NCBI GenBank assembly: GCA_947456955.1
Contig: CANGTQ010000006.1
Coordinates: 62,001-126,000, forward strand
Source: Flavobacteriaceae bacterium
GTDB lineage: Bacteria > Bacteroidota > Bacteroidia > Flavobacteriales > Flavobacteriaceae
Direction: 5' to 3'
DNA: 64,000 bases
In this document: piece after piece, positions 24,410 to 32,014 of the stretch
Position numbering within the stretch: position 1 is the first letter of the stretch
Layout: each line of letters begins with the position of its first letter
Translations under genes and position numbers: made by a program
The notes under the pieces: generated by a model
Told to the model about the DNA's origin: nothing
The model's database searches: none
Seen by the model: only the letters and a program-made list of their open reading frames with translations

Positions 24410-24763
24410 TCAAAACCGTATCAAATCCCCTCCAGAACTGTAAGGACCAATTTCAATAGGCTGTTTCGCTAATTCCGTTTCTAAAATGGAGTAGTTGTTT
24501 TTTTCTAAAATGGCCCCATTAGGTTTAATAATGTTCCAACTATTTATACCAATAACTAACATATCATAACTAGTATATCCGGTTCCCACTCCAAAAAGAA
24601 TATTTCCGTTTGCAAGTTCTTTATAATGTGGATGCAATACTGGACCATTTCTTTTGACTACTATTTCTCTATCTCCCATATTTACCATAATGGGTTTCTC
24701 GTCAAATAAGTCATAGTATTCTTTGACGATTTGGTTTGCTGTACTTGTTTGTTCGTTTGTCAT
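24410..24763 (-). CDS. hypothetical soluble protein
   Basis: This is a 117 aa protein from the ATG at 24763 (MTNEQTSTANQIVKEYYDLF), with DEKPIMVNMGDREIVVKRNG, LFGVGTGYTSYDMLVIG and a tail IGPYSSGGDLIRF. It appears to be a small alpha/beta protein, and no family is recognised. Its start overlaps the stop of the 69 aa membrane protein by 4 bp (ATGA), so the two are translationally coupled. It closes the minus-strand operon that starts at 27246. Confidence 0.55.
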   Translation of the reverse strand: MTNEQTSTANQIVKEYYDLFDEKPIMVNMGDREIVVKRNGPVLHPHYKELANGNILFGVGTGYTSYDMLVIGINSWNIIKPNGAILEKNNYSILETELAKQPIEIGPYSSGGDLIRF

Positions 24764-24969
24764 TTTGTTTTTTTTAAAGTTGTAAATGCCCATACAGCAA
24801 CTCCAAATGGGAATCCACTTATCAAGGCAGTAACTAGTATGTTATCCCATTGGGCATAGCAAAAATAGTCCTCAGTAATTAGACTATATAGATGAATAAG
24901 TCCAATAATCAGTAGTGATATGGCTGCACCTAAACCGTAATAAACAATTATTCTTTTTAATGTTATCAT
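24760..24969 (-). CDS. small two-helix membrane protein, short paralogue
   Basis: This is a 69 aa protein with two membrane helices: about residues 8-30, and 45-64 with ISGFPFGVAVWAF. It is a shortened paralogue of the 140 aa membrane protein at 25903-26325. Both share an acidic/aromatic loop (EDYFCYAQWDNILVTALISG versus HDYFYLWPWRFVLKTAIISG) and the ISGxPxGxAxW motif. It is coupled to the downstream 117 aa gene. Function unknown; the repeated gene order suggests local duplication. Confidence 0.6.
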   Translation of the reverse strand: MITLKRIIVYYGLGAAISLLIIGLIHLYSLITEDYFCYAQWDNILVTALISGFPFGVAVWAFTTLKKTK

Positions 24970-24980
24970 AGCTTACTAAT

Positions 24981-25424
24981 TTATAGATAATAATTTTTGG
25001 GTTGGTGCGTGCAATACATAAATCCAGTTATTGTTTCACCACTAATAGTTAGTATTTTATATTGAACGTTAGCTATTAAATCATTACCAATAGGTGTAAA
25101 TTGAATTATTTTATTCTCCCCTAAAAACATTTTAGCATCACCATAGATAATTGTTCCTGTACTATTGTCTTTGATACATATTTCATCCTGTAAAATGTCC
25201 ATGGCTCTAATTTCTGCATCTTCATAGTAGTTCTCAGGACCATTATAAAAACGGGTTGTCTTTTCAATGTAATTTTTTCTTGAATTTATGGTTAGAAGAA
25301 TTAAGTTTTTTGTCTCACTTTTTTCTTGAATAACGACATTGTATTCGTCATTCATATTCAACTCCCTTGTGAGTTCGTTATCCTTTGTTCTAAAGGTTTG
25401 GCCTAGTTTATATTGCGATTTCAT
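24981..25424 (-). CDS. hypothetical protein, paralogue of 26330-26776
   Basis: This is a 147 aa soluble, probably beta-rich protein. The segment EYNVVIQEKSETKNLILLTI aligns with AYFVVIQEEDATNEMVLFTL of the gene at 26330-26776, and both continue with an N-S-R-x-Y-I-x-x-T-T motif and a late IIQFxxxGxxLxxxxxY region. The two are clear paralogues in the same operon, each followed by a two-helix membrane protein. I do not recognise the family or function. Confidence 0.6.
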   Translation of the reverse strand: MKSQYKLGQTFRTKDNELTRELNMNDEYNVVIQEKSETKNLILLTINSRKNYIEKTTRFYNGPENYYEDAEIRAMDILQDEICIKDNSTGTIIYGDAKMFLGENKIIQFTPIGNDLIANVQYKILTISGETITGFMYCTHQPKNYYL

Positions 25425-25429
25425 TTTTT

Positions 25430-25512
25430 TTATTTATGATTATAATTAGTATTGAGTCTCGGTGTTGCAACGCCACTCTGAAGAAATTGAAATAGGCAGT
25501 TTCTAATAATTT
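25430..25512 (-). pseudogene. C-terminal remnant of the YINGGW-family gene
   Basis: The gap between two genes encodes, on the minus strand, LETAYFNFFRVALQHRDSIL. This matches the end of the protein at 26779-27246 (EGTYFNFFRVFLQHNEPTLI). No start is available, so only the last 25 or so codons of a third family member survive. It shows that the local gene block was duplicated and then partly deleted. Confidence 0.65.
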
Positions 25513-25513
25513 T

Positions 25514-25906
25514 TTAAAATGGAACCTCAATATCATCACCTTTAAAACTCGAAAATCTAATCTGATTTTTATTGATTATTTCACTAAATTCCTGAATTAT
25601 TTCAATACCATTAAAAGTTTCTTCAATTTTTAAGGTGAAATTTACATGGCTGTAATTAGCCGTAAATGTGTAGCTGTAATTTGGACATCCTTCTTTTTCG
25701 CTCAAACCATGAGAGACTTTAAAATAGGTATCTTCAAAATCCAACTCCCTAAAAATACGATCAAAATCATGAAGATATTGCGCTACCTCAACTTTTTCAG
25801 CAACCGATTTAGCGAGAGGTCTAAGTATTTGTGAAAGTAAATCTTTATCTAAAACGCTAATCGCATGAACGATATAGTATATAGTGTATTCTTTTTCTAC
25901 TTTCAT
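25514..25906 (-). CDS. hypothetical soluble protein
   Basis: This is a 130 aa protein from MKVEKEYTIYYIVHAISVLD: an N-terminal helical part followed by strands (EDTYFKVSHGLSEKEG, TFTANYSHVNFTLKIEE). A longer in-frame start at 25972 would overlap the upstream gene by 70 bp, so the coupled ATG at 25906 is chosen. It overlaps the stop of the membrane-protein gene by 4 bp (ATGA). No family recognised. It occupies the position equivalent to the 117 aa gene at 24410-24763 in the duplicated block. Confidence 0.55.
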   Translation of the reverse strand: MKVEKEYTIYYIVHAISVLDKDLLSQILRPLAKSVAEKVEVAQYLHDFDRIFRELDFEDTYFKVSHGLSEKEGCPNYSYTFTANYSHVNFTLKIEETFNGIEIIQEFSEIINKNQIRFSSFKGDDIEVPF

Positions 25907-26325
25907 TGTTTTAAGCTTTTTATGGAATGAAAAATAATTGCCACTGGAGCACCAAGTAAAAGTGAAAACCATGTAATATTATAACTTGTTGCACGAGAAT
26001 AGTCGGCAACAGTAAAGTAAGCGTAGAGTTGCATTCCTTCAACCAAGATGAAAGCTAATAAAATACCTATAAAATAGTTCTTAAAAAGGTTGATGAAATA
26101 GTTAAAATCTAATGAAATAGTTGAAGACTTATAAGCTAGATATACCCAAATGGCTCCACCAAGAGGAACACCACTAATAATGGCAGTTTTTAAAACAAAC
26201 CGCCAAGGCCACAAATAGAAATAGTCATGAAACAATATATAATTCTTGCGAATAAGTACCAATATCCAAAAAGTTAATATTGTTCCTAAAATATAAAACC
26301 AGAGTATTTTTTTAAACTTTTCCAT
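25903..26325 (-). CDS. multi-helix membrane protein, long paralogue
   Basis: This is a 140 aa protein from MEKFKKILWFYILGTILTFW, with about four membrane helices: 8-28, 45-68 with AIISGVPLGGAIWVYLAY, 80-102 (FIGILLAFILVEGMQLYAYF) and 112-132. The first half is paralogous to the 69 aa protein at 24760-24969. The ATG at 26325 follows the previous stop by 4 nt; an upstream in-frame ATG at 26349 overlaps it. Function unknown. Confidence 0.6.
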   Translation of the reverse strand: MEKFKKILWFYILGTILTFWILVLIRKNYILFHDYFYLWPWRFVLKTAIISGVPLGGAIWVYLAYKSSTISLDFNYFINLFKNYFIGILLAFILVEGMQLYAYFTVADYSRATSYNITWFSLLLGAPVAIIFHSIKSLKQ

Positions 26326-26329
26326 TGGG

Positions 26330-26776
26330 TTATTGATTATTGTTTTCATAGTTCATTTCAATATATAAGGGTCCCATTAAACGATGTTCAATAGTAGAAT
26401 TAAATTCAAACTCAGCATCAGAAACTAAAGCAGTGCCAACTTGTTTAAATTGAATTATGTCATTGTCACCAGAAAAATAAACTGCCGTTCCAGTAACTAT
26501 GTCGTTAAACAAAGTTTCTTTAATGGTTATTTTCTGAAACATTAAATCACTAGGTCTTAAGGAAACCAATTCTAAATCTTCTTCAGGATATTCAGGAATA
26601 ATTGTGGTTTCCGAAATATAAATTCTATTGGAATTAAGAGTGAAAAGCACCATTTCATTTGTTGCATCCTCTTCTTGAATGACAACAAAATAAGCTTCTT
26701 TCTCTTCTTTATTTCGTTTGTAATTCTTAAATCGAACAACTTGCCCGATTGTTAATTTTTCTTTTAGGAACTTCAT
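26330..26776 (-). CDS. hypothetical protein, paralogue of 24981-25424
   Basis: This is a 148 aa protein from MKFLKEKLTIGQVVRFKNYK. It is beta-rich, with AYFVVIQEEDATNEMVLFTL, NSNRIYISETTI and IVTGTAVYFSGDNDIIQFKQ. It is paralogous to the gene at 24981-25424 along most of its length. The codon before the ATG is GTG, which overlaps the stop of the upstream gene; the ATG 2 nt after that stop is preferred. Second gene of the operon divergent from the WYL regulator. Function unknown. Confidence 0.6.
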   Translation of the reverse strand: MKFLKEKLTIGQVVRFKNYKRNKEEKEAYFVVIQEEDATNEMVLFTLNSNRIYISETTIIPEYPEEDLELVSLRPSDLMFQKITIKETLFNDIVTGTAVYFSGDNDIIQFKQVGTALVSDAEFEFNSTIEHRLMGPLYIEMNYENNNQ

Positions 26777-26778
26777 CA

Positions 26779-27246
26779 CTAATTCTCGTTTACAATTCTG
26801 ATTAATGTTGGCTCATTATGTTGCAAGAAAACTCTAAAGAAATTAAAATAAGTTCCTTCAGCTAATCTTTCAATGATATCTATTTGTTTTACACTCTTTG
26901 GTATGGGTGGAAAAAGTAAAGAGAAATGATGAACTTGACCTTTGCTTTTAAAGTAATACTTTGAAGGAGCCAATGGTATATTGATAGCACTAACCATTCT
27001 ATAGCGTGTTTCAGAACCTATAGGCCTAATAAAACACCCCGAATCCATTTGAATCCATCCACCATTTATGTATTGCTTTGGTGCGATATACACAAAGTCA
27101 ATTCTAGTAAAATCATCATCCAGACTGATTTTTTCAATACCCATATGTTCGCTTGGGGTATATTTGGAAATTGGATTTTTGAACACATAAGGTTCTGTAA
27201 TTGTCAGTAGTTCTTCTTCTGTTTTGGTTTCAAAATTTGTTTTCAT
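26779..27246 (-). CDS. YINGGW-family hypothetical protein
   Basis: This is a 155 aa soluble protein from MKTNFETKTEEELLTITEPY. The core TRIDFVYIAPKQYINGGWIQ ... INIPLAPSKYYF ... FSLLFPPIP ... YFNFFRVFL aligns along its full length with the plus-strand protein at 28329-28745 (TKVDFGYVAKDIYINGGWIR ...). Two full members therefore flank the WYL regulator on both sides. The domain is probably beta-rich and could be a sensor, toxin or immunity unit; nothing in the sequence decides. It is the first gene of the minus operon, and its promoter region holds the operator at 27289. Confidence 0.65.
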   Translation of the reverse strand: MKTNFETKTEEELLTITEPYVFKNPISKYTPSEHMGIEKISLDDDFTRIDFVYIAPKQYINGGWIQMDSGCFIRPIGSETRYRMVSAINIPLAPSKYYFKSKGQVHHFSLLFPPIPKSVKQIDIIERLAEGTYFNFFRVFLQHNEPTLIRIVNEN

Positions 27247-27288
27247 AATTAATGTTGTTTTAAGTTTCTGACACAAAGGAAATATATA

Positions 27289-27311
27289 ACTCCGTATTAT
27301 ATGTATGGAGT
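27289..27311. promoter_or_regulatory. 23 bp palindromic operator between divergent genes
   Basis: The arms ACTCCGTA (27289-27296) and TATGGAGT (27304-27311) are inverted repeats with one mismatch around a 7 bp AT centre. The site lies in the 100 bp gap between the YINGGW gene (minus) and the WYL regulator (plus). It is therefore well placed as the binding site of that regulator, controlling itself and the operon. Confidence 0.65.
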
Positions 27312-27346
27312 AGCTTTTTTTTATTATTTTTATAAAAAAATTAACT

Positions 27347-28327
27347 ATGACACTTTCAAAGTCAGCTTACAGAAGATATAAAATAATTGATTCGCTAATT
27401 AGAAGCACAATCAAACCGTATCCATCAATGATTGACATTCAAGAGGCTTGTTTAGATAAGTTAGATTTTTTTCCACCAGTCGTTACTATTGAAAAAGACA
27501 TTCGAAATATGAAGGAGCCCAAACCAGATGGTTTTGATGCGCCAATTAAATATTGCAGACAGAATAGAGGATATTATTATACAAATCCCAACTTTTCAAT
27601 AAACTCTGTTGGTTTGACAGACTTGGACATTGAAAGTATAAAAGAATCTATTGAACTTTTGCAAAATATAGGAGGCTCTAGGGTTAGCATCCGATTTAAA
27701 CAGGCAATAGATAAAATATTAACAACCTTTCAAGAAGAATTTCCAGAAAATGACACTAATCGAAAACTAATTCAAACAGACTATGTAAATGGCTCCAGAG
27801 GCTTCAAGAACTTTGATGTGTTATTTTCTGCATGTAAAGACAAGAATCCAATTTCATTCGTCCATTATTCATTTCAAAAAAGAGAATACAAAGCAGTAAT
27901 TGTGCATCCCATTTTATTGAAGGAATTTGACAATCGATGGTATCTAATTGGCTTTTCTGAATATCATAATTCATTGCGGACCTTTGGTTTTGATAGGATA
28001 TATGAGCCAGTTGCATTAAAAAGAAAATATACATCGATAAGACAAACGGATATTGATTTGTATTGTAACGATATATATGGTGTCTATCCGTACGAAAACC
28101 AATCGAAACAAAAAGTTGTTTTTCAAACAACTCCACTTATCACAAACTATTTTGAATCTTATCCTATACATGAAAGTCAAAAAGCCAAAAAGAATCAATA
28201 TGGATTTTGTGATTTTTCAATTGAAGTGGTTCCCAGTGTAGAGCTTGTTAGAGAACTGCGTTCCTATGGTAAAGAAATCAAAGTTTTGTCACCAGAATGG
28301 TTGGTTAAAGAAGTAAAAAGCAATTGA
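27347..28327 (+). CDS. WYL domain transcriptional regulator
   Basis: This is a 326 aa protein. The N-terminal winged-helix-like region (KSAYRRYKIIDSLIRSTIKPYPSMIDIQEA ... TIEKDIRNMK) binds DNA. The WYL domain follows (ISFVHYSFQKREYKAVIVHPILLKEFDNRWYLIGFSEYHNSLRTFGFDRI), with the DNRWYLIG core where W-Y-L names the family. A C-terminal WCX-type extension follows. WYL proteins sense nucleic-acid or nucleotide ligands and commonly repress defence loci. It is divergent from the YINGGW operon and 1 nt upstream of a second YINGGW gene. Confidence 0.9.
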   Translation: MTLSKSAYRRYKIIDSLIRSTIKPYPSMIDIQEACLDKLDFFPPVVTIEKDIRNMKEPKPDGFDAPIKYCRQNRGYYYTNPNFSINSVGLTDLDIESIKESIELLQNIGGSRVSIRFKQAIDKILTTFQEEFPENDTNRKLIQTDYVNGSRGFKNFDVLFSACKDKNPISFVHYSFQKREYKAVIVHPILLKEFDNRWYLIGFSEYHNSLRTFGFDRIYEPVALKRKYTSIRQTDIDLYCNDIYGVYPYENQSKQKVVFQTTPLITNYFESYPIHESQKAKKNQYGFCDFSIEVVPSVELVRELRSYGKEIKVLSPEWLVKEVKSN

Positions 28328-28328
28328 T

Positions 28329-28745
28329 ATGAAGGCACAAAAAAAGAAATACATATTTCACCCAAAAGTGATTAAAAACTATCTCGGGAATCCAGATATA
28401 CTCAGAATTCATCTAACCCCCGAATATACTAAAGTTGATTTTGGATATGTAGCCAAGGATATTTACATCAATGGAGGTTGGATTAGAATTGCCCCTGAAA
28501 CATTTATTGAAAATAAAATTACTAAGCAGCGTTATACATTAGTAAATGCTGAAAATATTCCAATTGCTCCTATGCACCATTACTTTGAAACAAAAAAAGA
28601 CTGGAGATACTTCTCTTTGGTTTTTCCTCCAATTCCTCAAAATGATTGCGTGTTAAACATAATTGAAGTTGAAAATGGAACTCCAAATGATTTTAACTAT
28701 TACAATATTGAGTTAAAAATGGCTGATGGAATTGAGTTATTTTGA
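28329..28745 (+). CDS. YINGGW-family hypothetical protein, second member
   Basis: This is a 138 aa protein, paralogous to 26779-27246: TKVDFGYVAKDIYINGGWIR, ENIPIAPMHHYFETKKDWRY, FSLVFPPIPQ. Only 1 nt separates it from the WYL stop, so the two are cotranscribed. Coexpression with the regulator, plus a homologue in the divergent operon, suggests the pair are two components of one system. Family and function not recognised. Confidence 0.6.
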   Translation: MKAQKKKYIFHPKVIKNYLGNPDILRIHLTPEYTKVDFGYVAKDIYINGGWIRIAPETFIENKITKQRYTLVNAENIPIAPMHHYFETKKDWRYFSLVFPPIPQNDCVLNIIEVENGTPNDFNYYNIELKMADGIELF

Positions 28746-28856
28746 TAAATCAAAATTTAAGAAAAAAAAATCTGTTAGTTTGACCTATATAAGTTTCAAG
28801 TTATATTGATATTTTGATATAGTGAAAAGCAACCCAAAGTGAATTGTGATTTTGTT

Positions 28857-29126
28857 TTACTCTTTTTTTGATTTTGTATATCGGGATTTATGTCTTTGAT
28901 AATAACCCTTACTATAATTTTGTCTTTTAACTGCGTTTGGACTTGTACTTACAGATTTTCTGACGTGCCCTTTTACAAATTTCCCTGTTCGTGTAACGTG
29001 TGGTTTAACGTAACTGGATGTGCCTGATTCCGTTTTATTGTTAGAAATAGAGATAACAAATATAATAACACCCATCATAATAACGGAAAAAAGGCAACTA
29101 TCATTTTTTCGTTTTGGTTGTTCCAT
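28857..29126 (-). CDS. small basic membrane-anchored protein
   Basis: This is an 89 aa protein: a polar start, one hydrophobic helix (LFSVIMMGVIIFVISI), then a very basic, Ser/Thr/Tyr-rich tail with SYVKPHVTRTGKFVKGHVRK. The YVxPHxTRxGKxVxGHxRK repeat occurs in small bacterial proteins of unknown role, sometimes nuclease- or SH3-linked. It lies 35 bp downstream of the 50 aa gene and is probably cotranscribed with it. Confidence 0.6.
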   Translation of the reverse strand: MEQPKRKNDSCLFSVIMMGVIIFVISISNNKTESGTSSYVKPHVTRTGKFVKGHVRKSVSTSPNAVKRQNYSKGYYQRHKSRYTKSKKE

Positions 29127-29161
29127 AACATGTAACCGGATTTAATTAATTACCAAGATGT

Positions 29162-29314
29162 TTACTTAAAAAATATTTTTAGAATACTCGCTCCTATTTT
29201 TCGTTGCAAACCTCCTTTTGTTGTAGGTATTCCGGTAGTTCTCGCAAATTTTTGTTTTGCTTGTGCTATTCCTAACAACCTACTTAACGAGAATGAAAAT
29301 CCATATTTACTCAT
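29162..29314 (-). CDS. 50 aa basic small protein
   Basis: This short frame starts MSKYGFSFSLSRLLGIAQAK and contains TTGIPTTKGGLQRKIGASIL. The helix-turn with G-I-P-T-T-K-x-G-x-Q-R-K-I-G is a pattern I have seen in small uncharacterised bacterial proteins about 50-60 aa long, so I consider it real despite its size. Start ATG at 29312-29314, stop TAA at 29162-29164. Together with the next gene it forms a small-protein pair. The 300 bp upstream (29315-29614) contain only AT-rich DNA and the terminator hairpin. Confidence 0.55.
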   Translation of the reverse strand: MSKYGFSFSLSRLLGIAQAKQKFARTTGIPTTKGGLQRKIGASILKIFFK

Positions 29315-29425
29315 ATTTTTTATTTAATTTTTTTAATCAATTTCAAAGTTACTAATTATTATTCCTTCTTTAACATCATATAATTGTCTGACCTAATTAC
29401 ATATGTAATGAGGTAATAAAATATA

Positions 29426-29448
29426 AATCCCCACTAAAAGTAGGGATT
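29426..29448 (-). terminator. hairpin terminator
   Basis: AATCCCCACT and AGTAGGGATT form a 10 bp stem with one mismatch around an AAA loop. On the minus strand it is followed by TTTATATTTT. It is about 170 bp downstream of the lipoprotein gene 29615-30454, which it may terminate. Confidence 0.6.
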
Positions 29449-29614
29449 CATTTGAAAAACAACTATCGTCAACAAATACCACATATTATTGAATTAGAGT
29501 TCTTCATATCACTGAATTAATATATCTTCAATGTAGTTCAGTAAGAAAAATATAATTTGAAAAGGTCAACAATGACCATTTATACTTGTTATTGTATCGC
29601 TTTCAAGTATTATT

Positions 29615-30454
29615 TTAATTCTTCCAACTATCTTGACCTTTTATATATTTCACATAAAATTTATCCGGAGATTTATCATTGAAGTAATAACTTTTGGTCA
29701 TGCTTTTTTGTCCACAGTTTTCATCTGTTTTTGAATAAAACGCTTCACTCTCTGGATAATTTGTGATTTCAGATACAAAGAAAGAATTATCAAATTTAAT
29801 TAGTTTATCAGGGCTGTCTATATAGTATGAGATTTTGTTACTAAACACAAATGGACTATCAGATTTAGTAAATGACTTAGTATTGATTTGTTTTTTGGTT
29901 GGGTATTTATATAAATCACAATCTCTATAAAGTGAATTATTAATTGAATATTCAACTATATATTTAGAAGTTTTAGGAGGGATACTAACTATTTTTTCTT
30001 CATTATATGAAACCGAATATCCTGAAGAATTTACTATTCCTGTATTGCTAGATACAGCAACTTTATTTGTTTGTAACAAATTAAGAAAATTATAACCTGT
30101 TACGGATTTAGATGCCATAACCCCCGTTGAATAAGTTGCTCCTGAATTGACAGAATTAGAAAAAACTCTATTTTTATAATAGTTATTAGCAATGCCATTA
30201 AAAACAAAAAAACTTTCTTCTAAATTCAAATACAAGTTTTTATTTGATTTGTTGTAAATATTAAATCCGACATTTCCACCTTCGTTCCAGAGGTTATAAG
30301 TTACTGAACAGTTTTCATCTTCAAAAACAAGTAGATCCCCTTTTTTGACTATGTTGTCAGAGGTGTTGGTTTTATAAATTTGATAATAATTTGAAGTTAC
30401 ATTACATGATGTTAGTAAATTAACAACCGCTACAATAAACAATAATTTTTTCAT
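29615..30454 (-). CDS. hypothetical lipoprotein
   Basis: This is a 279 aa protein with a lipoprotein signal (MKKLLFIVAVVNLLTSC, lipid on Cys17). The mature part is beta-rich and Asn/Ser/Tyr-rich: VFEDENCSVTYNLWNEGGNV, FNIYNKSNKNLYLNLEESFF, IPPKTSKYIVEYSI, and a late FSNKISYYIDSPD segment. Similar Cys-anchored proteins of about 280 aa are common in Bacteroidetes without known role. It is divergent from the BREX regulator; whether it belongs to the BREX locus is unclear, and a function in defence is not indicated. Confidence 0.65.
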   Translation of the reverse strand: MKKLLFIVAVVNLLTSCNVTSNYYQIYKTNTSDNIVKKGDLLVFEDENCSVTYNLWNEGGNVGFNIYNKSNKNLYLNLEESFFVFNGIANNYYKNRVFSNSVNSGATYSTGVMASKSVTGYNFLNLLQTNKVAVSSNTGIVNSSGYSVSYNEEKIVSIPPKTSKYIVEYSINNSLYRDCDLYKYPTKKQINTKSFTKSDSPFVFSNKISYYIDSPDKLIKFDNSFFVSEITNYPESEAFYSKTDENCGQKSMTKSYYFNDKSPDKFYVKYIKGQDSWKN

Positions 30455-30506
30455 TTTATTTTTGATTTTAATTAATTAAAGACAAACAACTTGAATCTTT
30501 TTGACA

Positions 30507-30519
30507 ACTTGGGACAAGT
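30507..30519. promoter_or_regulatory. palindrome upstream of the BREX regulator gene
   Basis: ACTTG-GGA-CAAGT is a perfect inverted repeat, overlapped by GGAC-AA-GTCC (30512-30521). It lies about 50 bp upstream of the WYL regulator start and between divergent genes. It is a candidate self-regulation site for the BrxR-like repressor. Confidence 0.4.
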
Positions 30520-30570
30520 CCTTGCTAATGTGATATATATTGACCTAATTTGTCGTAAAATTTTTATAGT

Positions 30571-31461
30571 ATGCTTAATCAACATAAAATACTTAGAGTG
30601 CTTCAGCTCATTTCATTGCTTCAAAAAGAACCCGCAAAATCCATAAGGTTTATGGCTGGTTTTATCGAAAGTACGGAACGGACTGTTTATAGATACTTGG
30701 ACCTAATCAAAGAATTGGGTTTTGAATTGGAGCGTGACCAAAACAAACGATACTTTATAAAAGGTGGGTTATATGATGAAACGGAATCGTTTACCCATGA
30801 AGAGGTAACATTGCTTAGGGAATTGCTTTTGAGTTCAGGAAAAAAAAGTAAACTTAAAGATGCTGTGTTGAAGAAAATATATTTCAAGTCGGAAATTGCA
30901 ATTCATGGTAACCATATTTTAAAAGCTCATTTAGGGAAAATTGTTGAGAAATTAAGCGGAGCAATTCAGAATGAAAAAAGGGCAATCCTAAAAGATTATC
31001 ATTCTGCAAACTCACAAAAGATTTCAGACCGTTTAGTTGAGCCAATTACATTCACTGACAATTACAATTGTCTCATAGCATATGAAGTTGCCAGTGAGGA
31101 AAATAAATATTTTACCATAGAAAGAATAACTAATGTTGAAATGTTAGATGCCATGCAAGAATTTAAACATTTACACAAGTATGACGAGCCTGATGTTTTT
31201 GGTTTTAGTGAATTAAATGGAAAAAAATTTGAAGTTGAATTAAGGTTGTCTTTTCTTGCCTATCTTATTCTGAAAGAAGAATATCCTTTAGTAGAACCCT
31301 TTTTGACAAAAGAAAAAAATAAAGAGACCTATATTTTAAAATGTAACATAAATAACCCTAAAGCTATAACTAGATTTATTTTAGGATTCCCTAAAGATGT
31401 GACGGTAATCAAATCGGATTCTTTTAAAAATTATTTAACGTCCCTAAAAAACACTCCATGA
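30571..31461 (+). CDS. WYL domain regulator of the BREX locus (BrxR-like)
   Basis: This is a 296 aa protein. An N-terminal HTH (HKILRVLQLISLLQKEPAKS ... STERTVYRYLDLIKELGFELE) reads as a DeoR/HTH_11 winged helix. The middle contains the WYL region (RLVEPITFTDNYNCLIAYEVASEENKYFTIERITNVEML), with a degenerate WYL core, and a C-terminal WCX-like domain. WYL repressors named BrxR precede many BREX operons and repress them, and the position just before brxF supports that role. The 127 bp to the next gene has no terminator. Confidence 0.82.
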   Translation: MLNQHKILRVLQLISLLQKEPAKSIRFMAGFIESTERTVYRYLDLIKELGFELERDQNKRYFIKGGLYDETESFTHEEVTLLRELLLSSGKKSKLKDAVLKKIYFKSEIAIHGNHILKAHLGKIVEKLSGAIQNEKRAILKDYHSANSQKISDRLVEPITFTDNYNCLIAYEVASEENKYFTIERITNVEMLDAMQEFKHLHKYDEPDVFGFSELNGKKFEVELRLSFLAYLILKEEYPLVEPFLTKEKNKETYILKCNINNPKAITRFILGFPKDVTVIKSDSFKNYLTSLKNTP

Positions 31462-31588
31462 TAAAACAGTATTTACTTTCATTAATTAGCATTCTTTGTT
31501 AAATAAATATAAATTTACAATCTGTTATAAACAAGATTTATAATAAAAAAGATAATCAATAATAAAGTAAAATATAAGAAATAAAATT

Positions 31589-32014
31589 TTGGAAAACCTG
31601 ATTATTAATTATTTAAAATCTAATTCTAGAAATAAAATTGTGATTCATAGAAATCCAATTGCTAACTTAAACCCTGTTGATATAGGTCTTGAGTTAGCAA
31701 AACAAATCGAAGTTTTAACTAATGATAATAGATTTACATTAAAAGCAAAATCAAAATTAGACGAATTAATTAGTCATTCAATTCATAAACATCAGCAATT
31801 TGGAGATACAATTTCTATAAAAAATGTAGGGATTCTTTTTGAACCAAGTTTAAAATTTGACTTTTATAGTTTTATTGATAATTTATCAAAAACAAATTGC
31901 CTGTTTCTAAAATGGGATGGGGAAACTGACAAAGAAAATTTATACTTTTTGACAAAATCAAATGGTATAAAAATTAACATAAAGAACTTAAGCAATATAC
32001 AATATGAAATATAA
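31589..32014 (+). CDS. brxF: BrxF-like protein of BREX type 3, lacking the P-loop
   Basis: This is a 141 aa protein starting on TTG; no in-frame ATG exists between the upstream stop at 31568 and this codon. The second half, VGILFEPSLKFDFYSFIDNL ... TNCLFLKWDGETDKENLYFL, matches the BrxF pattern (I-L-F-x-P-x-L-x-x-D...L...N R.V..W.G). BrxF normally has an N-terminal Walker A motif. Here the N-terminus NKIVIHRNPIANLNPVDIGL has no GxxxxGK[ST], so ATP binding is probably lost. The gene overlaps brxC by 11 bp and is first in the BREX-3 order. Confidence 0.65.
   Translation: MENLIINYLKSNSRNKIVIHRNPIANLNPVDIGLELAKQIEVLTNDNRFTLKAKSKLDELISHSIHKHQQFGDTISIKNVGILFEPSLKFDFYSFIDNLSKTNCLFLKWDGETDKENLYFLTKSNGIKINIKNLSNIQYEI

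Noticed and set aside
24760..26325. Holin-type phage genes in the two-helix membrane family
   Set aside because: Size fits, but no endolysin or other phage genes are near, and the family is coupled to a WYL regulator operon.
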